64,000 nucleotides of DNA from Sweltsa coloradensis (Eukaryota; Arthropoda; Insecta; Plecoptera; Chloroperlidae), in assembly GCA_024449915.1 (NCBI GenBank), contig JAMZAV010000352.1:62001-126000 (forward strand). The letters run 5' to 3'. Position numbers and translations under genes: made by a program. The notes beneath the pieces are model-generated. The model was not told where the DNA came from. It searched no databases and worked only from the letters and a program-made list of their open reading frames with translations. How positions within the stretch are numbered: position 1 is the stretch's first letter; each line of letters starts with the position of its first letter. Shown in pieces: positions 1-11,578 of this stretch.

Positions 1-137
1 TGTCTGGGTGAATGATGAACGGAAGAAAGTCAGATTTATTGGCACGTAAAAATGCAGCAGTCTTCATGCGGAGATTACCAAGACCAATTTCTTCCCCATT
101 TATACATTGCCATTGATGATCAATGGCACAGTACAAA
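1..137 (-). pseudogene. Second copy of the start of OTUD6B exon 3 (cut by window edge)
   Basis: This stretch repeats bases 2832-2968, the first part of OTUD6B exon 3 with its splice acceptor, and in the copied coding part I saw no difference. It lies inside a duplicated block (1-844 matching 2832-3675). The rest of the exon would lie left of the window, so I cannot tell whether the copy is a whole alternative last exon or a fragment. Near-identity means a very recent duplication or two haplotypes joined in the assembly. Confidence 0.7.
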
Positions 138-844
138 CTAGAACAAACAGAATAAGATAAATACACCTAAAGCAATAATCCTGAAAATATATTGGTTCAT
201 AAAAAAGGTTATAGGCTTTAAATTACCAACAAACTAACCAAACTAAATACCTACCAGTAGGCCTATCTACCTAAATATAATATAAAATTAAAATTTGATA
301 AAACCATAAAATAATATAATGACAAAAAAACTTGTCATTTTAGAACTTAAAATCTCTGCCCTATGGATTTGATTTTGATTTTCTAACACATCATCAATTG
401 CATCTGCATAGGTGGCATGACATCACAAAAACTAAAAAGACCAAAGTTGTCCACTCAATTTTAAAGCTTTTAGTTTGACAGCCTGAGAAAATTAACAGAA
501 TATAATTGGTGTTGTTTAATTGAAGAGGAATTTGAGGTGCTGGCACCTATACCACGTCATCGGAATGAAGTTAGTACGGTATATGGAATTTATCTTGAAT
601 CAAATTTATTTCATTATTTAAGTGCAGTGTACATAAATTGATTATAACTAATTCATCACCTGCTCTAAAAGTTAAATCTCATTTATTTCAAGTGATGTGT
701 ACTATAAATGTATAGGCCTATGCAAACAATCTCTTTGAAATACTTTTTGCTGCACTGAGCATCATTACGAAAGGAGTGATTTGAACTATGTATTATTTAC
801 ATCCAGATGGTGTGGTATTGCTAGAAATTTAGTAGTGAGAAAGA
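1..844. repeat. Direct duplication, first copy (second at 2832-3675)
   Basis: Bases 1-844 match 2832-3675 with a constant offset of 2831 and no net insertion or deletion; I noticed one substitution (154 A versus 2985 G). The copies diverge abruptly after the shared gagaaaga: a Helitron-like fragment follows here, unrelated sequence follows at 3676. The block spans the OTUD6B exon 3 acceptor and part of intron 2. Confidence 0.9.
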
Positions 845-1110
845 TGATACCCGGAATGTGGGAGACCCGGGTTCAAACAACGATCAGGATAGATTTTTAT
901 TTCTGGATTATTTTATTGTTTCTGGAAAATTATAGAACATGTTTTGAAATGCATACAATACTTTGGAAAATATGTGTATAGATTGCAAGGTTTACTCAAT
1001 CTCCCAGCGGAATTTTGGGTAACGTTGAGCGTGCAAGATTCGATTCACCATGGTTACTGCGTATGGCCTCAGACAAACAGACAAATTAATCACGACGAAG
1101 ATCCGTTCGA
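845..1110 (-). mobile_element. Helitron-like element, body fragment with tRNA-like stretch
   Basis: It contains ccggaatgtgggagacccg followed by ggttcaaac, resembling a tRNA B box, and ends near cagacaaacagacaaatt and a cgttcgacttgtgttg stretch. The same order of blocks is seen at 4320-4825 next to a clear Helitron-like end. No ends are preserved here. Confidence 0.5.
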
Positions 1111-1904
1111 CTTGTGTTGATAAATTTATGATAAATTATGTAGATCTACAGTAACCGTTATGTACAATATTCACATACTGGCATGATATTGAATAATATT
1201 AAAGCATTATATGATAATAGTAGGGTCTACTTGTAAATATTTAAAAATTTGCCTCTAATCCTTGAAATATACTGTAGCAAATCATGTTGTTAAAGGTTCA
1301 TGTCATTTTTGTGGCAGTAGATTACGAATGAAAGAAGAACAAGATGATGATGATGAGGAAGAAACACTGAGTTTGGCAAGCTTAATATCTACAGTTTCAT
1401 GCCCATAGAGTTAAGATTATTATTATTTTATTTTAACTAGGGAAGGTATCTAGGCCCTACTATCTATGAGAAAATATCAACATTCAACATGCATTTAGGC
1501 TAGTCTCACCATGAATCATGTACTGTAGTTAAATTGCAAGGGGAAAGGTTTGAGATATTTTTATATTTGATCATTGTCACTTTGAAGACTTAACTTTGCA
1601 GAAGGCGCTCAATAGTAGGCCTACTGAACATATGTAGGCTTGAATAACTAAGTACATAAATACAAACATACCTATCCAAACCCCTTTTAAGAGTCAAGTA
1701 CTGGTACTACTGATTGACAAGCTTGCATAGCCAATATTATGTTATACATCATGCATGCAATCGAATCGAATATACATTTTAAACACAAACGTACAGAGCC
1801 TAGGCTTATTCAAACTTTAAAGCAAATATATAAGCATGACTAGACTTAAAAAATTGAAACATGTAACTGGAAGTTTCTATTATAGAATCTGGGAACAGTA
1901 AAAA
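1111..1904. other. Sequence without recognised feature
   Basis: AT-rich DNA with scattered TAGGCCTA-type octamers and a short GAT run near 1345. I see no gene, tRNA or terminal repeats. The 80-residue minus frame near 1846-2088 has no recognisable motif. Confidence 0.5.
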
Positions 1905-2329
1905 AAAAAAAACAGTAAAACACGTATACGCCGTAACCGGTTTTTAAAGGCCAATTTTCTGTCAATATATCAGCCTTACGTGCGTGTTTATTGGAAGCGA
2001 CTGTACGGCCGGGAGTGAGCTGGCTTCGGCGCCCGCGCTTTGTTACGTACGACTGCCAACAGTCAAGTGTCATGTAGCAGCCTTGCATGTCAAGGCCGTT
2101 TGAGTATAATCAGCTAGCAAGGAAGGGAATAACGGGCTCTGTGGAAATAGACCGCACAAGAAACGGTGCGTAGAATTATCATTTTTGCGGGAAAACGGCA
2201 GGTAAACGTGACCGCAAAGTTTACTGTTGTATAGTAAAACTTGAAAAAATGGAACCGGTTTGAAAAGTCGGAACCGGGTTGCTATAGAACCGGTTTGGGA
2301 CCGGTTTCCGGATACCCGATGTCATCACT
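1905..2329. mobile_element. GC-richer fragment, possible hAT-type right end
   Basis: Base composition shifts from the AT-rich surroundings. Near 2245-2325 it repeats the block ggaaccggttt several times and ends with ccggatacccgatgtcatca followed by cta, the inverse of a TAGTGATGACATC end typical of some hAT-like elements. I did not find a matching left end or target duplication, so this is a guess at class only. Confidence 0.3.
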
Positions 2330-2541
2330 AATACACTCAAAATGAAAAATTATCATTAATTATTACAACGTTAAGTACCTATCAATTTGTTTTCATAAGA
2401 TATTATAATATTATATATATTATAAGAATCTAGTATAAAGGCCAAAGGGGGGCTAATTAAGATATATACTTATAAGTAACACAAACATTGAAACATAGAG
2501 TGAGGAGTCCCTGGAGAAATCAAACTACGGAATTCACTAAA

Positions 2542-2968
2542 TCAATCCTCCGTTGGTTGAGTTTCGTCTTCTTGAAGTTCTTCATAAGGCTTCACAGAGT
2601 TGTAATGTTCACCAAGACTATACATGTGTCTGTGATAAGACAATACGACTGATTTATTGCCATTATATTCTTTACCAACAACTATACTTGGACCGTTCGA
2701 CTGAATCACTTCAATCGGACAGTTTAGAACGTGAGAGAGAGCCCGTAGTTCTACCTCTCCGCCCCAGGCTGGAGTGTTGGCAACCTTAGAACAGTATTCT
2801 TCAAACTGCTCCTCTGTCAACATATCTTCAGTGTCTGGGTGAATGATGAACGGAAGAAAGTCAGATTTATTGGCACGTAAAAATGCAGCAGTCTTCATGC
2901 GGAGATTACCAAGACCAATTTCTTCCCCATTTATACATTGCCATTGATGATCAATGGCACAGTACAAA
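2542..2968 (-). CDS. OTUD6B: OTUD6B-type OTU deubiquitinase, exon 3 (C-terminal catalytic part)
   Basis: Last coding exon of a cysteine protease that removes ubiquitin chains, acting in the cytosol; mammalian OTUD6B is tied to proteasome assembly and translation control. The acceptor is ttctag at 2969-2974 read on the minus strand; the first base completes a cysteine codon begun in exon 2, giving the OTU catalytic motif DGDCLY. The exon then encodes the OTU fold, with WGGEVELRALSH, a run around PIEVIQ, and GEHYNSV, whose histidine is the expected second catalytic residue. The stop is TGA at 2544-2542. The three exons sum to 981 bases (326 residues plus stop), somewhat longer than the roughly 290-residue human form. 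I saw no canonical AATAAA just downstream. Part of the exon is duplicated at the window start. Confidence 0.93.
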
Positions 2969-3675
2969 CTAGAACAAACAGAATGAGATAAATACACCTA
3001 AAGCAATAATCCTGAAAATATATTGGTTCATAAAAAAGGTTATAGGCTTTAAATTACCAACAAACTAACCAAACTAAATACCTACCAGTAGGCCTATCTA
3101 CCTAAATATAATATAAAATTAAAATTTGATAAAACCATAAAATAATATAATGACAAAAAAACTTGTCATTTTAGAACTTAAAATCTCTGCCCTATGGATT
3201 TGATTTTGATTTTCTAACACATCATCAATTGCATCTGCATAGGTGGCATGACATCACAAAAACTAAAAAGACCAAAGTTGTCCACTCAATTTTAAAGCTT
3301 TTAGTTTGACAGCCTGAGAAAATTAACAGAATATAATTGGTGTTGTTTAATTGAAGAGGAATTTGAGGTGCTGGCACCTATACCACGTCATCGGAATGAA
3401 GTTAGTACGGTATATGGAATTTATCTTGAATCAAATTTATTTCATTATTTAAGTGCAGTGTACATAAATTGATTATAACTAATTCATCACCTGCTCTAAA
3501 AGTTAAATCTCATTTATTTCAAGTGATGTGTACTATAAATGTATAGGCCTATGCAAACAATCTCTTTGAAATACTTTTTGCTGCACTGAGCATCATTACG
3601 AAAGGAGTGATTTGAACTATGTATTATTTACATCCAGATGGTGTGGTATTGCTAGAAATTTAGTAGTGAGAAAGA
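2832..3675. repeat. Direct duplication, second copy (first at 1-844)
   Basis: Matches 1-844 base for base except for at least one substitution. This copy is continuous with the rest of OTUD6B exon 3 on its left, so it is probably the original position. Confidence 0.9.
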
Positions 3676-3991
3676 AAAAATGACCCAATGTCAATCTTTA
3701 AAACCAACAAATTAAACAATTTGGTTGAGAAACTTTTAAACTCTTAGTGAAATCCTGACTTTTGTACACAATGCTTAAAAAGTTAAAACAAACACAAACA
3801 GCAAAATCTGTTTCATAAATGCACACATTAAAAATTAAGCCCTCTTCCTGGCTGTCAACAATATGATAAATGGCAGTCATAAACTTACACATTCTCAGCA
3901 AGTGTAATGTAAAGGATATTAGAACTAAAAGGATGAAATTTTAGTGTAGGTCATTCATAGGCTGCATTGATGTCCGTTACTAAAAATGTAA

Positions 3992-4825
3992 CTAGGAAAA
4001 CGCCAAAGTCGTCGTTAGATTAGACAAGTGAACGAGTTATGTATTGACGAGAACCCGGTACATTCCATTTCCGCCCCCTACCTTAGGCTGGATCCAGCAT
4101 TGGTCTTTCTTCCCTAGCCTATCATAGGCTAGAGTGGCGCATGATGGCCTTACAGTTGACGCGCCCTTATACCAACTCAATTAAAAACCCTATGTTTTAT
4201 ACCTTAGGCCTATATCAATCAACTTAAATGCAAATGTTGCCGAGTACTCAACACATGACTCAATCACTCGTCTATCAACGACTTTAGTGTTTTCCTAGTC
4301 CAATGGGCTCAGGCGCCTTTATACCCGGAATGTGAGAGACCCGGGTTCAAATACGTAACGGTTGGAAAAGATTTGTAGATCATGTTTTGAAATGCATAAA
4401 ATACTACGGAAAACATTGCCAGGACGAAGTACGTGTAAAGGTTGCAAGGTTTACTCAATCTCCCAGTTGGAATTTTTAGGAACCTTGGGCTTGGAGATTT
4501 GTTATATCTTGGTCACTGCATGCATTTATAGCCTGAAAAACATGATTCGATTAAAATTATTTCTTCAAGAACAAAACTATTGTCGTTAAATTAAATCCTA
4601 CACATTTCAGCCTATTTTTCAATTTATTATTTCTTGACCTTGTATGTTTAAATTGCAACAGATTTTGCTCATTTTGCTAGCAGTTCTCAGTTAACTGGTC
4701 AGTGGTCACGGATGTCCGTTTAAAATTTCAACTCAATCTGTTTGGCCGTTTGGAATTGTACAGACAGACAGACAGACAAACAAATTAATCACGACAAAGA
4801 CCCGTTCGACTTGCGTTGTAATAAG
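3992..4825 (-). mobile_element. Helitron-like element with palindromic 3' module
   Basis: On the minus strand the 3' end reads AACG-loop-CGTT then TTCCTAG followed by T, the hairpin-plus-CTAG/T terminus of Helitron/Helentron elements. Bases 3992-4298 are double-ended: the same terminus appears in the opposite direction at 4298. A body follows with a tRNA-like stretch (gagacccgggttcaaat near 4340) and a cagacagacagacagac run near 4765. I see no 5' end. Confidence 0.6.
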
Positions 4826-5640
4826 TGCACCTAGCATTGATTTTCCTGCTATTTGGAAAAATTTTGTTATTAAGTAGCCATAATGTTTTTTCCATTGTTT
4901 TGTGGATTTTTATAACTTCTTTTATTGGTAATAAATAACAACACTACAACCAGTTTTGGAGAGAAGCGCGCTACTTTTACCTGCAGCGGAACAAGTAGCG
5001 CACTACTTTATTAAGGGGACATATTGTAGTGGTAGCATGCTACAATTTGTATAGGCCTAGCGGTAGCGTGATATTTGGACTACTTTTTAAGTTCTGGCGC
5101 CAGCAGTCCCAGTACCACGTTAAGTCAAAAGTCGGCACTGCAAACTAACTTGTAATGCCCGCCGCGGCGTCGCGAATGTTTCCGAATTTCGAGCTCGCCG
5201 TGTTGGCCGGTCCGTAATCTCGTCTCACACACATCGGTTGCTCTCCCTCGCTTGCTCCCCGAAGAGTTTTTTTTTGTGGCAGTAGGGGGAGGGGGGGTAC
5301 CGGTATCATTATTTTGAATCACTTGGATGATCACGGATTTAGGTCTATTTGTTCCCATTAGTATTGTAACGTTCAGCAGGGCTCCGACTCCGTGGGTGCC
5401 CAGGGACTGGAGCACCACTCCAATATTATTATTTATACAAATAATCTGACAAATAGAGCAATTTGACTGCCAATCGTGGAAATTGTTCTGTGGCCTATTT
5501 CCTGTTTTCCAAATTACAAATCTATGATCATAAAATAATATTGATAACGGTTCCTGTGCAAACCTGAATCGATTATGGATTTTAAAAGCTGTGTTTTTAT
5601 GCGGTTACGCTATATTATTCCTTCTCCGTCTACAAACTAT
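4826..5640. other. No feature recognised
   Basis: Intron 2 sequence of OTUD6B. A CG-containing patch at 5150-5420 includes a 97-residue minus frame that has no domain-like pattern and is interrupted by a low-complexity proline/threonine run; I do not consider it a gene. Confidence 0.4.
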
Positions 5641-5644
5641 CATG

Positions 5645-5905
5645 GTTCGTTGGAGTAGTGGTTAGCCTACCTGCTACCGATGCTGAAGGTCCGGGGATCG
5701 AATCCCGCTTCAGCGGAAGTTTTATGGATTCAAGTCCATCACTTTTTGTATAAGGAATAAGTAAACAGTGACTTTAGAGGGAATCGGCCTTGTTGATTCT
5801 GACGTTGATCCGCGGGTGTTCGCACTGTCCATTCACTGATTGCTATATTTCCTATTAAAAATATTGATCTTTGGTTGGTTATCGCTCACTCGTCGATAGG
5901 GCAAT
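5645..5905 (+). mobile_element. tRNA-derived SINE
   Basis: A tRNA-like head has an A box (tggagtagtggttagcc) and a B box (ggggatcgaatcccg), followed by a body shared with other copies: gatccgcgggtgttcgcact and a distal block ttggttggttatcgctcact near 5873-5892. Members at 37020-37345 (minus), 38605-38905 (minus), 48085-48400 (plus) and 53144-53490 (minus) share the block order. Confidence 0.75.
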
Positions 5906-5944
5906 GCCAAGTTGGTTCGCCCGGATTCTCCGCCAGGATTGCAT

Positions 5945-6138
5945 GATCGGGGTTTGGTCACAGGACTCTTTTTACGTTGTGGTTCCAGTGAAACTTACAC
6001 ATGGCGGTGACCAAACGTCGATCGTTCTGCACTCTGGTGGGAAATCTGTCGCCCACCACAACAATAATGCACTGCCGTCAAAATGTTGTAAAATTACTAT
6101 TTTATCAGCGTCCAGACAACTGTGACCAAACCCCGATC
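5945..6138. mobile_element. Small foldback element (MITE)
   Basis: Perfect 19-bp inverted ends: gatcggggtttggtcacag at 5945-5963 and its exact complement at 6120-6138. The interior repeats cgatcgttct and tctggtggg-like blocks. No coding potential. Confidence 0.7.
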
Positions 6139-6466
6139 GTTCTAAGCTCTAGTGGGAGATTAATTTGACCATATTGCGCATTAGCCGACTCTGTTGAGTC
6201 TGTTGTTCTGTTGAGTATAGCTTTTGAAATAAACCAAAGGCAGAACTGTGTCCCATTGCCGTTTCTAGCAATATATATGAACATGGCGGTGGAAAATAAC
6301 AACAAAATTAATGTCATTATTTCAAACTATCAGTGTCAAGTAGCAACAAAGTTTCTATTGATTTTTTCTCTATAACATGGATTCTACTTTGGAGGATGAA
6401 GATGTGGAAAATGCAGTTTGGAAAAGTTTTGACTTCAGTCAGATCAAAACATCAACAAAACATGAT

Positions 6467-6945
6467 AGACTACGTATATCACAGAGCTCTGAAACGGTTC
6501 AGGCAAATCGATTCGGGCTGAAACGGTTTAGGGTATAGAATAAGGTGTATATCACCATAAACGCCAGCCATGTTGAAACGTGTTAGGCTAGCTTCCGACA
6601 GGTTGTAATTGTATTTGTTGTGACTTTTGTTGTAGTGGTTGATCGCAATTCGAAAGTCGAATTAATGTTGAAAGTCGAATTAAAGTCGAAAGTCGAACTC
6701 ATGAATCGATATATCACATTCTCATGTTTCCCTGAAACGGTTTGACGTGTATATCAACCACTTATCTATCGATTCGAGTTTTCCAAATCACTTCCCGAAG
6801 TGGTTTGGAACTAAAGTGTTTTTGGCCAAAACCGACAGGTATATCAACAACTTCAAACCGATTCCGCCAGAATCGATTTGCCTAAACCGATTCCGCCAGA
6901 ATCGATTTGGCTAAACCGATTCCGGGCTCTGTGATATACGTAGTC
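6467..6945. mobile_element. MITE with GACTACGTATA ends
   Basis: The ends are inverted repeats, gactacgtatatcacagagc on the left and gctctgtgatatacgtagtc on the right. The interior carries several copies of gtatatca and a short tandem of ccgattccgccagaatcg (6857-6920). A relative with the same ends is at 60417-60904. Class not assigned. Confidence 0.7.
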
Positions 6946-7166
6946 ATTGAGATCTGAAAACGTTCAGAAACTATTATTTTGTTCACTTATTTCTCAGTAG
7001 GTAGCAGTAATGTAATGAACAAATTCCACTGTGTTCTAAAGAAGAATATTTCTATTGCCTCTATAACATAAGTAGAACTTCGTTAGCTGACAAACAACAA
7101 ACATTTGCCGTAACATTAAGAACATAATTTAGAATTACAAGATGACGTTCTTAACTTGCTTTTAGC

Positions 7167-7749
7167 TAGGGTTACCATAAGTGTCTCAGCAAAAAAGAGG
7201 ACATTTCGTTCACAGACATTCGCGGACTACAAGGGGTCTGGGGCGGAGCCCCAGCCGCCGGAGGCGAAATTTTTTTTGGACATTTTTACCGTCAGGATAG
7301 CGTTTAGAGCGATCTGAACAAAGGGTCAAGGAAGGACAGTGGTGCCGACGCCTTTTAAATTGTGGTGTTATTTTTTAAATGAACACTACATTTTATGACA
7401 AAACTAAGACAAGTGGCCTAGGCCTACAAACACTTCCTTACGTACGCCGTACAACGTGGACACAAGGCACGAAACGTACGGAAATGGTAACTAAATCACG
7501 TGATAGTACACTGCTTGCTGCACAGCCTGGCGTGTTGTGACACGCTCGGACATGATCGGCTGCTCGTATTCGGCGATTTACGGTCGGTGAATGGTAAGTG
7601 AGGGGGCGGAAGGGTGCGCATGCGCCTGTGCATGGAATTGGGTGAAATAACCGTACATTTTGCATTATTTTGAAAAAACCGCCCGGACGCCCGGACAGAC
7701 ATAAAAAAAGAGGACATGTCCGGCTTTAACCGGACGTATGGTAACCCTA
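7167..7749. mobile_element. Non-autonomous hAT element with 8-bp target duplication
   Basis: Inverted ends TAGGGTTACCATA and TATGGTAACCCTA are flanked by an exact 8-bp direct repeat, cttttagc (7159-7166 and 7750-7757), the hAT hallmark. A perfect hairpin, CTGGGGCGGAGCCCCAG, lies at 7238-7254, about 71 bp inside the left end. No transposase frame. Confidence 0.88.
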
Positions 7750-7757
7750 CTTTTAGC

Positions 7758-8288
7758 AAACATAACCTCAAATTGCAACTCATGAGCATTTTGATTGTAG
7801 CCAAGTGTTTACATGGCAGTTTTCAAAACTAGTTTTCAAGTCAACCCTGCGAGCAAACAGCATACCTACTTTCAAAGCATTTACGGTACATGCAGTTTTG
7901 AGATCGTTTTCAAACCTGCATTTAAACATAGTAAATGTTATAATTGGTATTGCAGAAAGGCCGACAGGGGATGCCTACGGCCTAACTAGCGCTTTTTCTC
8001 TTTGCTCAAAAGTTTCCTGTGTGACGGCTTCGAAAAGTTCTCTTTCTCATAACTTTTCACCTTTTACTTTTCAACACTTCTTAGTGTGATGCCCTTTTGA
8101 TGAAGAAGGTTGAATTTATTCATTTATTTAATGTCTATCCTATTAGGCCTGAGTAAAAAAAAAACTGATTTGCAAAGGAATATTGTAATCTCTGTTTCAT
8201 CTTGAGTAGTGTAGTATAGTCCGACAAATCATAAGCAATGTAAAGTAGTAGGCCTAGACCTACAGATATAGGTACCTACTTTACTTAC
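7758..8288. other. OTUD6B intron 2 remainder
   Basis: No gene or repeat recognised. The 94-residue plus frame near 7805-8089 shows no domain-like pattern. Confidence 0.5.
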
Positions 8289-8709
8289 CAATCTCCATCA
8301 GAAGGAATTTCATGAATCATCAAATTCCGATCTTTAAGTATTTTTTTAATTTTCTGAGTTTCCACGTTTCGAGCACCATGTATATTTTCCACTTCCTGAG
8401 CCTCAATCTGTAATTCTCGTTCTTTGGACTTATTAATTTTTTTGTCTCTTCGCTTTTGAGCTTTAGTAACTCGCTGTTGAAGTAGGTTACTTGTACCGGA
8501 GACAGTACCTTCTGTAGGTATAGGAGACCTAATGGCATTGACATCATTCTCAACCATTTTTTCTGTCAATTTGTTTACTTCTAGTAGATGCAATTCTTCA
8601 TTCTGCCTCTTGTCTAATTCCAGTTCTAGTTTAGCTATCTGTTCTGCAGCTTCCTTTTTCTTCTTCTTGTCGGCTTTAGCTGCCAACTTCCGTATAGATT
8701 GAACTTGTC
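8289..8709 (-). CDS. OTUD6B: OTUD6B exon 2 (coiled-coil linker to catalytic motif)
   Basis: Middle coding exon. The acceptor is ttttag just above 8709 and the donor is GTAAGT at 8288-8283 (minus reading). It encodes a lysine- and glutamate-rich stretch that looks like a long helix or coiled coil (KADKKKKKEAAEQIAKLELE, then RNVETQKIKKILKDRNL), with the conserved block TKAQKRRDKK typical of OTUD6 proteins before the catalytic domain. It ends inside the catalytic cysteine codon, right after IPSDGD. Phases match exon 1 (one base carried in) and exon 3 (two bases carried out). Confidence 0.92.
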
Positions 8710-8837
8710 CTAAAATAAATAAGCAACATCAAAAATCATTCGTGAACGCTATTTTTAATGTGAGCCAAAAAGAATGTAAGGCCGTCATCATTTATTGGGC
8801 TTGGGTCATATTGTCATTTATGTGGATTTGGCTATCC

Positions 8838-10759
8838 CAGTGTTCTCCCCAGAAAAAAATGTTCACTGGGTATTCCATAAACATTGCCGGGTAGGGCCAA
8901 AAATAGTGGGAAAAATTTGAGATCCTAGATTCGATTTGGTGAGTTCTAGAGGTTTTTGAAGCCCTTTTAAATTTGGTTATTATCTAAGAATTGTAGGTTT
9001 ACATTACTACAACTTGAAACATTGTTGTATTTGATGACTTAATTTTTATTACTTTAAAATTCGTCCTAGCAATGAATAAACTTGAAAAATTGCTAAAATT
9101 GTTCACTTGTGTGTGCTCCTTGTGTGCAGTGAATGTTCACGATTATAGCGATGATTGCCATTTTGCTAACTTATGTGTTACGTTCAAATGCATTCCTTGT
9201 CGGGTTCTAGTGATCAGCGAGATTAGCCTCCACGATTTTGTTTACTAGGGAAACGCCAAAGTCGTTGTTAGACGAGTGAGCAAGCCATGTGTTGAGTACC
9301 CGAAAACATCCCCTTTTCCTCCCCAAAACCTAAGGCTGAATCTAGCTTGCATGGACATATTTCTCCTCCACAGTTTATTAGGCTAGAGTGGTGCATTAGG
9401 CCTTACAGTGTTGACGCGCCCTTACTACAACTAATCTCAAACCCCTCTCATTTATACTCATGATATATTAATATTACCGAGTATTCAACACATGGCTTGC
9501 TCACTCGTCTAACAATGACTTTGGCGTTTTCCTAGTATATTATGAGTATAAATAAGAGGGGTTTGAGATTAGTTGTTATAAGGGCGCGTCAACACTGTAA
9601 GGCCTAATGCGCCACGTACTCTAGCCTAATATACTGTGGAGAAAATGCCCATGCTAACTAGATTCAGCCTTAAGTTTTGGGGAGGAAAGGGGATGTTCCC
9701 GGGTACTCAACACATGGCTTGCTCACTCGTCTAACAACAACTTTGGCGATTTCATAGTATGGTTTCAGAGGGCGTCAACCAATCGTGTAGTCGTTGTCGC
9801 CGTCTTCGTACTGAATGGAGGCTTTGACATAGTTGAGGTTAAGTTGAGTTGGATTAAAGGCACGTCAACTGTTAGGTTATAATACGCCACTCTAATCTAG
9901 GGGATATAATATGAAGGAAAACCCTATGCAGAACAGAATCAGCTACAAGTAGGTGAAAGGAAAAGAGGGGTTCTCACGTCGTGGTCGTCATAGTCTTTGT
10001 CATCGTTCGTGTCGTTATGGTCGTCGTCGTTGCGGAGGAGGAGAGGTCCCCGACGACAACTACCAGAGCTCGCCTCTAGTTTCGAGGAGTAATACTCTAC
10101 TTACCAGCTGACGTTTGTGAAATGGAGTTCGTTTTGGCGCGAGCCATCTCTTGGCCAAATGTCCGCCTATATCTATAACCTAGACTTTCTATCGCATGAC
10201 ATTGACACTTAGGAAAACAAAAATCAAAACACGTGGTGATAACCACCGACTGTGTGATTTTTTATCCGTCACCGAAATCAATGTTTTTAATTTATTTTTT
10301 ATATAACCATGGCTGTGGCCTTCTATACGTATTTGCAAATGAAACATGTGCAATCTAAGTTCAAATTTTTAAGATTTTTATTTATTGTAGGTTTAAATCG
10401 AAATGGATTGCGCTCATTTTGTTAGCAGTTCTCAGTTACCTGGTCACAGACGTCTGTTTAAAATTACAGCTCAATCTATTTAGCCGTTCGGCCGTATGAG
10501 CCCGGACAGACAAACATACAAACATTTATTGGACAATGCTCACGGCCAAGGCCCGATCGAGTAGAGCGTAAAACAGAATCCTCATTCGCTTCGCTCACTC
10601 GTCTAACAATCTGCGCTGCAGTTTAGGGATGGGACGTTTAAACGTTTAGTGGACGGTTAGTTTATTAAATTCGCAAATCGTTTAGTAAAAAAAAAAAATT
10701 TTTTTTAAATATGCCGGGCGGCAGGGAATTATCGCCGGGCGGCCCTGGGGAGAACACTG
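8838..10759. mobile_element. TIR element with CAGTGTTCTCCCC ends, filled by a Helitron-like insert
   Basis: The left end CAGTGTTCTCCCCAG (8838) and the right end CTGGGGAGAACACTG (10745-10759) are inverted, and both are bordered by ctatcc, giving a 6- to 7-bp direct repeat where 8 would be expected for hAT. Most of the inside is the Helitron-like element at 9245-10606. A short stretch beginning tttagggatgggacg at about 10622 may be the left end of another hAT copy. Confidence 0.6.
9245..10606 (-). mobile_element. Helitron-like element with long palindromic 3' region
   Basis: Minus-strand 5' end TTAGACGAGTGAGCGAAG at 10606; minus-strand 3' end at 9245 with the inverse subterminal block, an AACG...CGTT hairpin and CTAG bordering T outside. 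The first 510 bp (9245-9757) form a large palindrome: the 9245-9480 block recurs inverted at 9536-9757, with a second opposite CTAG end at 9535. The body holds ccggacagacaaacatac near 10500. Confidence 0.6.
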
Positions 10760-10835
10760 CTATCCATATTGATTTTGGATTTAAAGGAATACTTTTATTG
10801 CGTGTATTGCGTTTACGTTATGTTTAAAAAATGTT

Positions 10836-11507
10836 TTGATACAGATAATGTGGCTTGAAGAGTTCTATTTTGGGACACATTATGAAACGCGCTGTCATTG
10901 GCCATTATATTAAGACGTAATTTGGCCGTACACAGGCGATGATGCCATTAAAAGACATTGTTTTGGCTAGATTTTATTCAAGATTTCACACATCTACATT
11001 ACACTTGGCTATACAAATCGATTGAATATGGATTCTTACATTACCTGTTATCGTATTCGAAATGACTCGATCAAGAATAAACATTAGATTTTAGCAATAA
11101 AACAAAAAACTGGGACCCTGTTAAAGCAAGATTTCATGGCCTTGAGCGTGGCCCAGATCAGATTGTTTTGATATAGATAGGCCTATTGTGGCTTGAAGTG
11201 TTCTATTTTGGGACATATTATGAAACGCGCTGTCATTGACCATTATATTATGATGTAATTTGGCCGTACACAGGCGATGATGCCATTAAAAGACATGGTT
11301 TTGGCTAGATTTTATTCAAGATTTCACACATCTACATTACACTCGGCTACAAATCGATTGAATTCGGATTCTTACATATTCCTTCCTGTTATCGTACCGG
11401 TATTCAAAATGACACGATCAAGAATAAACATTAGATTTTAGCAATAAAACAAAAAACTGGGACCCTGTTAAAGCAAGATTTCATAGCCTTGAGCGTGACC
11501 CAGATCT
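10836..11507. repeat. Two-unit tandem duplication, about 335 bp each
   Basis: The unit starting ttgata-agata and running through ctgggaccctgttaaagcaa to the cccagatc block occurs at about 10836-11162 and again at about 11168-11507. The second unit carries extra GGCCTA (11180-11185) and CCGGTA (11397-11402) absent from the first. No coding frame. Confidence 0.85.
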
Positions 11508-11578
11508 TGTCAAAACTGTGCCACCGTAGCCTGTAGTAAGTATTGTTGCCGAGAGATAATCCAAAGCACTTGGTATTC

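Noticed and set aside
3992..4298. Simple TIR MITE of Tc1/mariner type with TA duplication
   Set aside because: Bordering bases are always A before CTAG and T after CTAG, the 3' hairpin is conserved, and single-ended relatives end in the same way, which fits Helitron-like ends better; I keep some doubt.
5125..5418. 97-residue minus frame
   Set aside because: No domain-like pattern, a proline/threonine low-complexity run and no splice context; probably chance in CG-containing DNA.
5645..5730. A functional tRNA gene
   Set aside because: A and B boxes are present but the cloverleaf cannot be closed, and the sequence continues into a SINE body with several genomic relatives.
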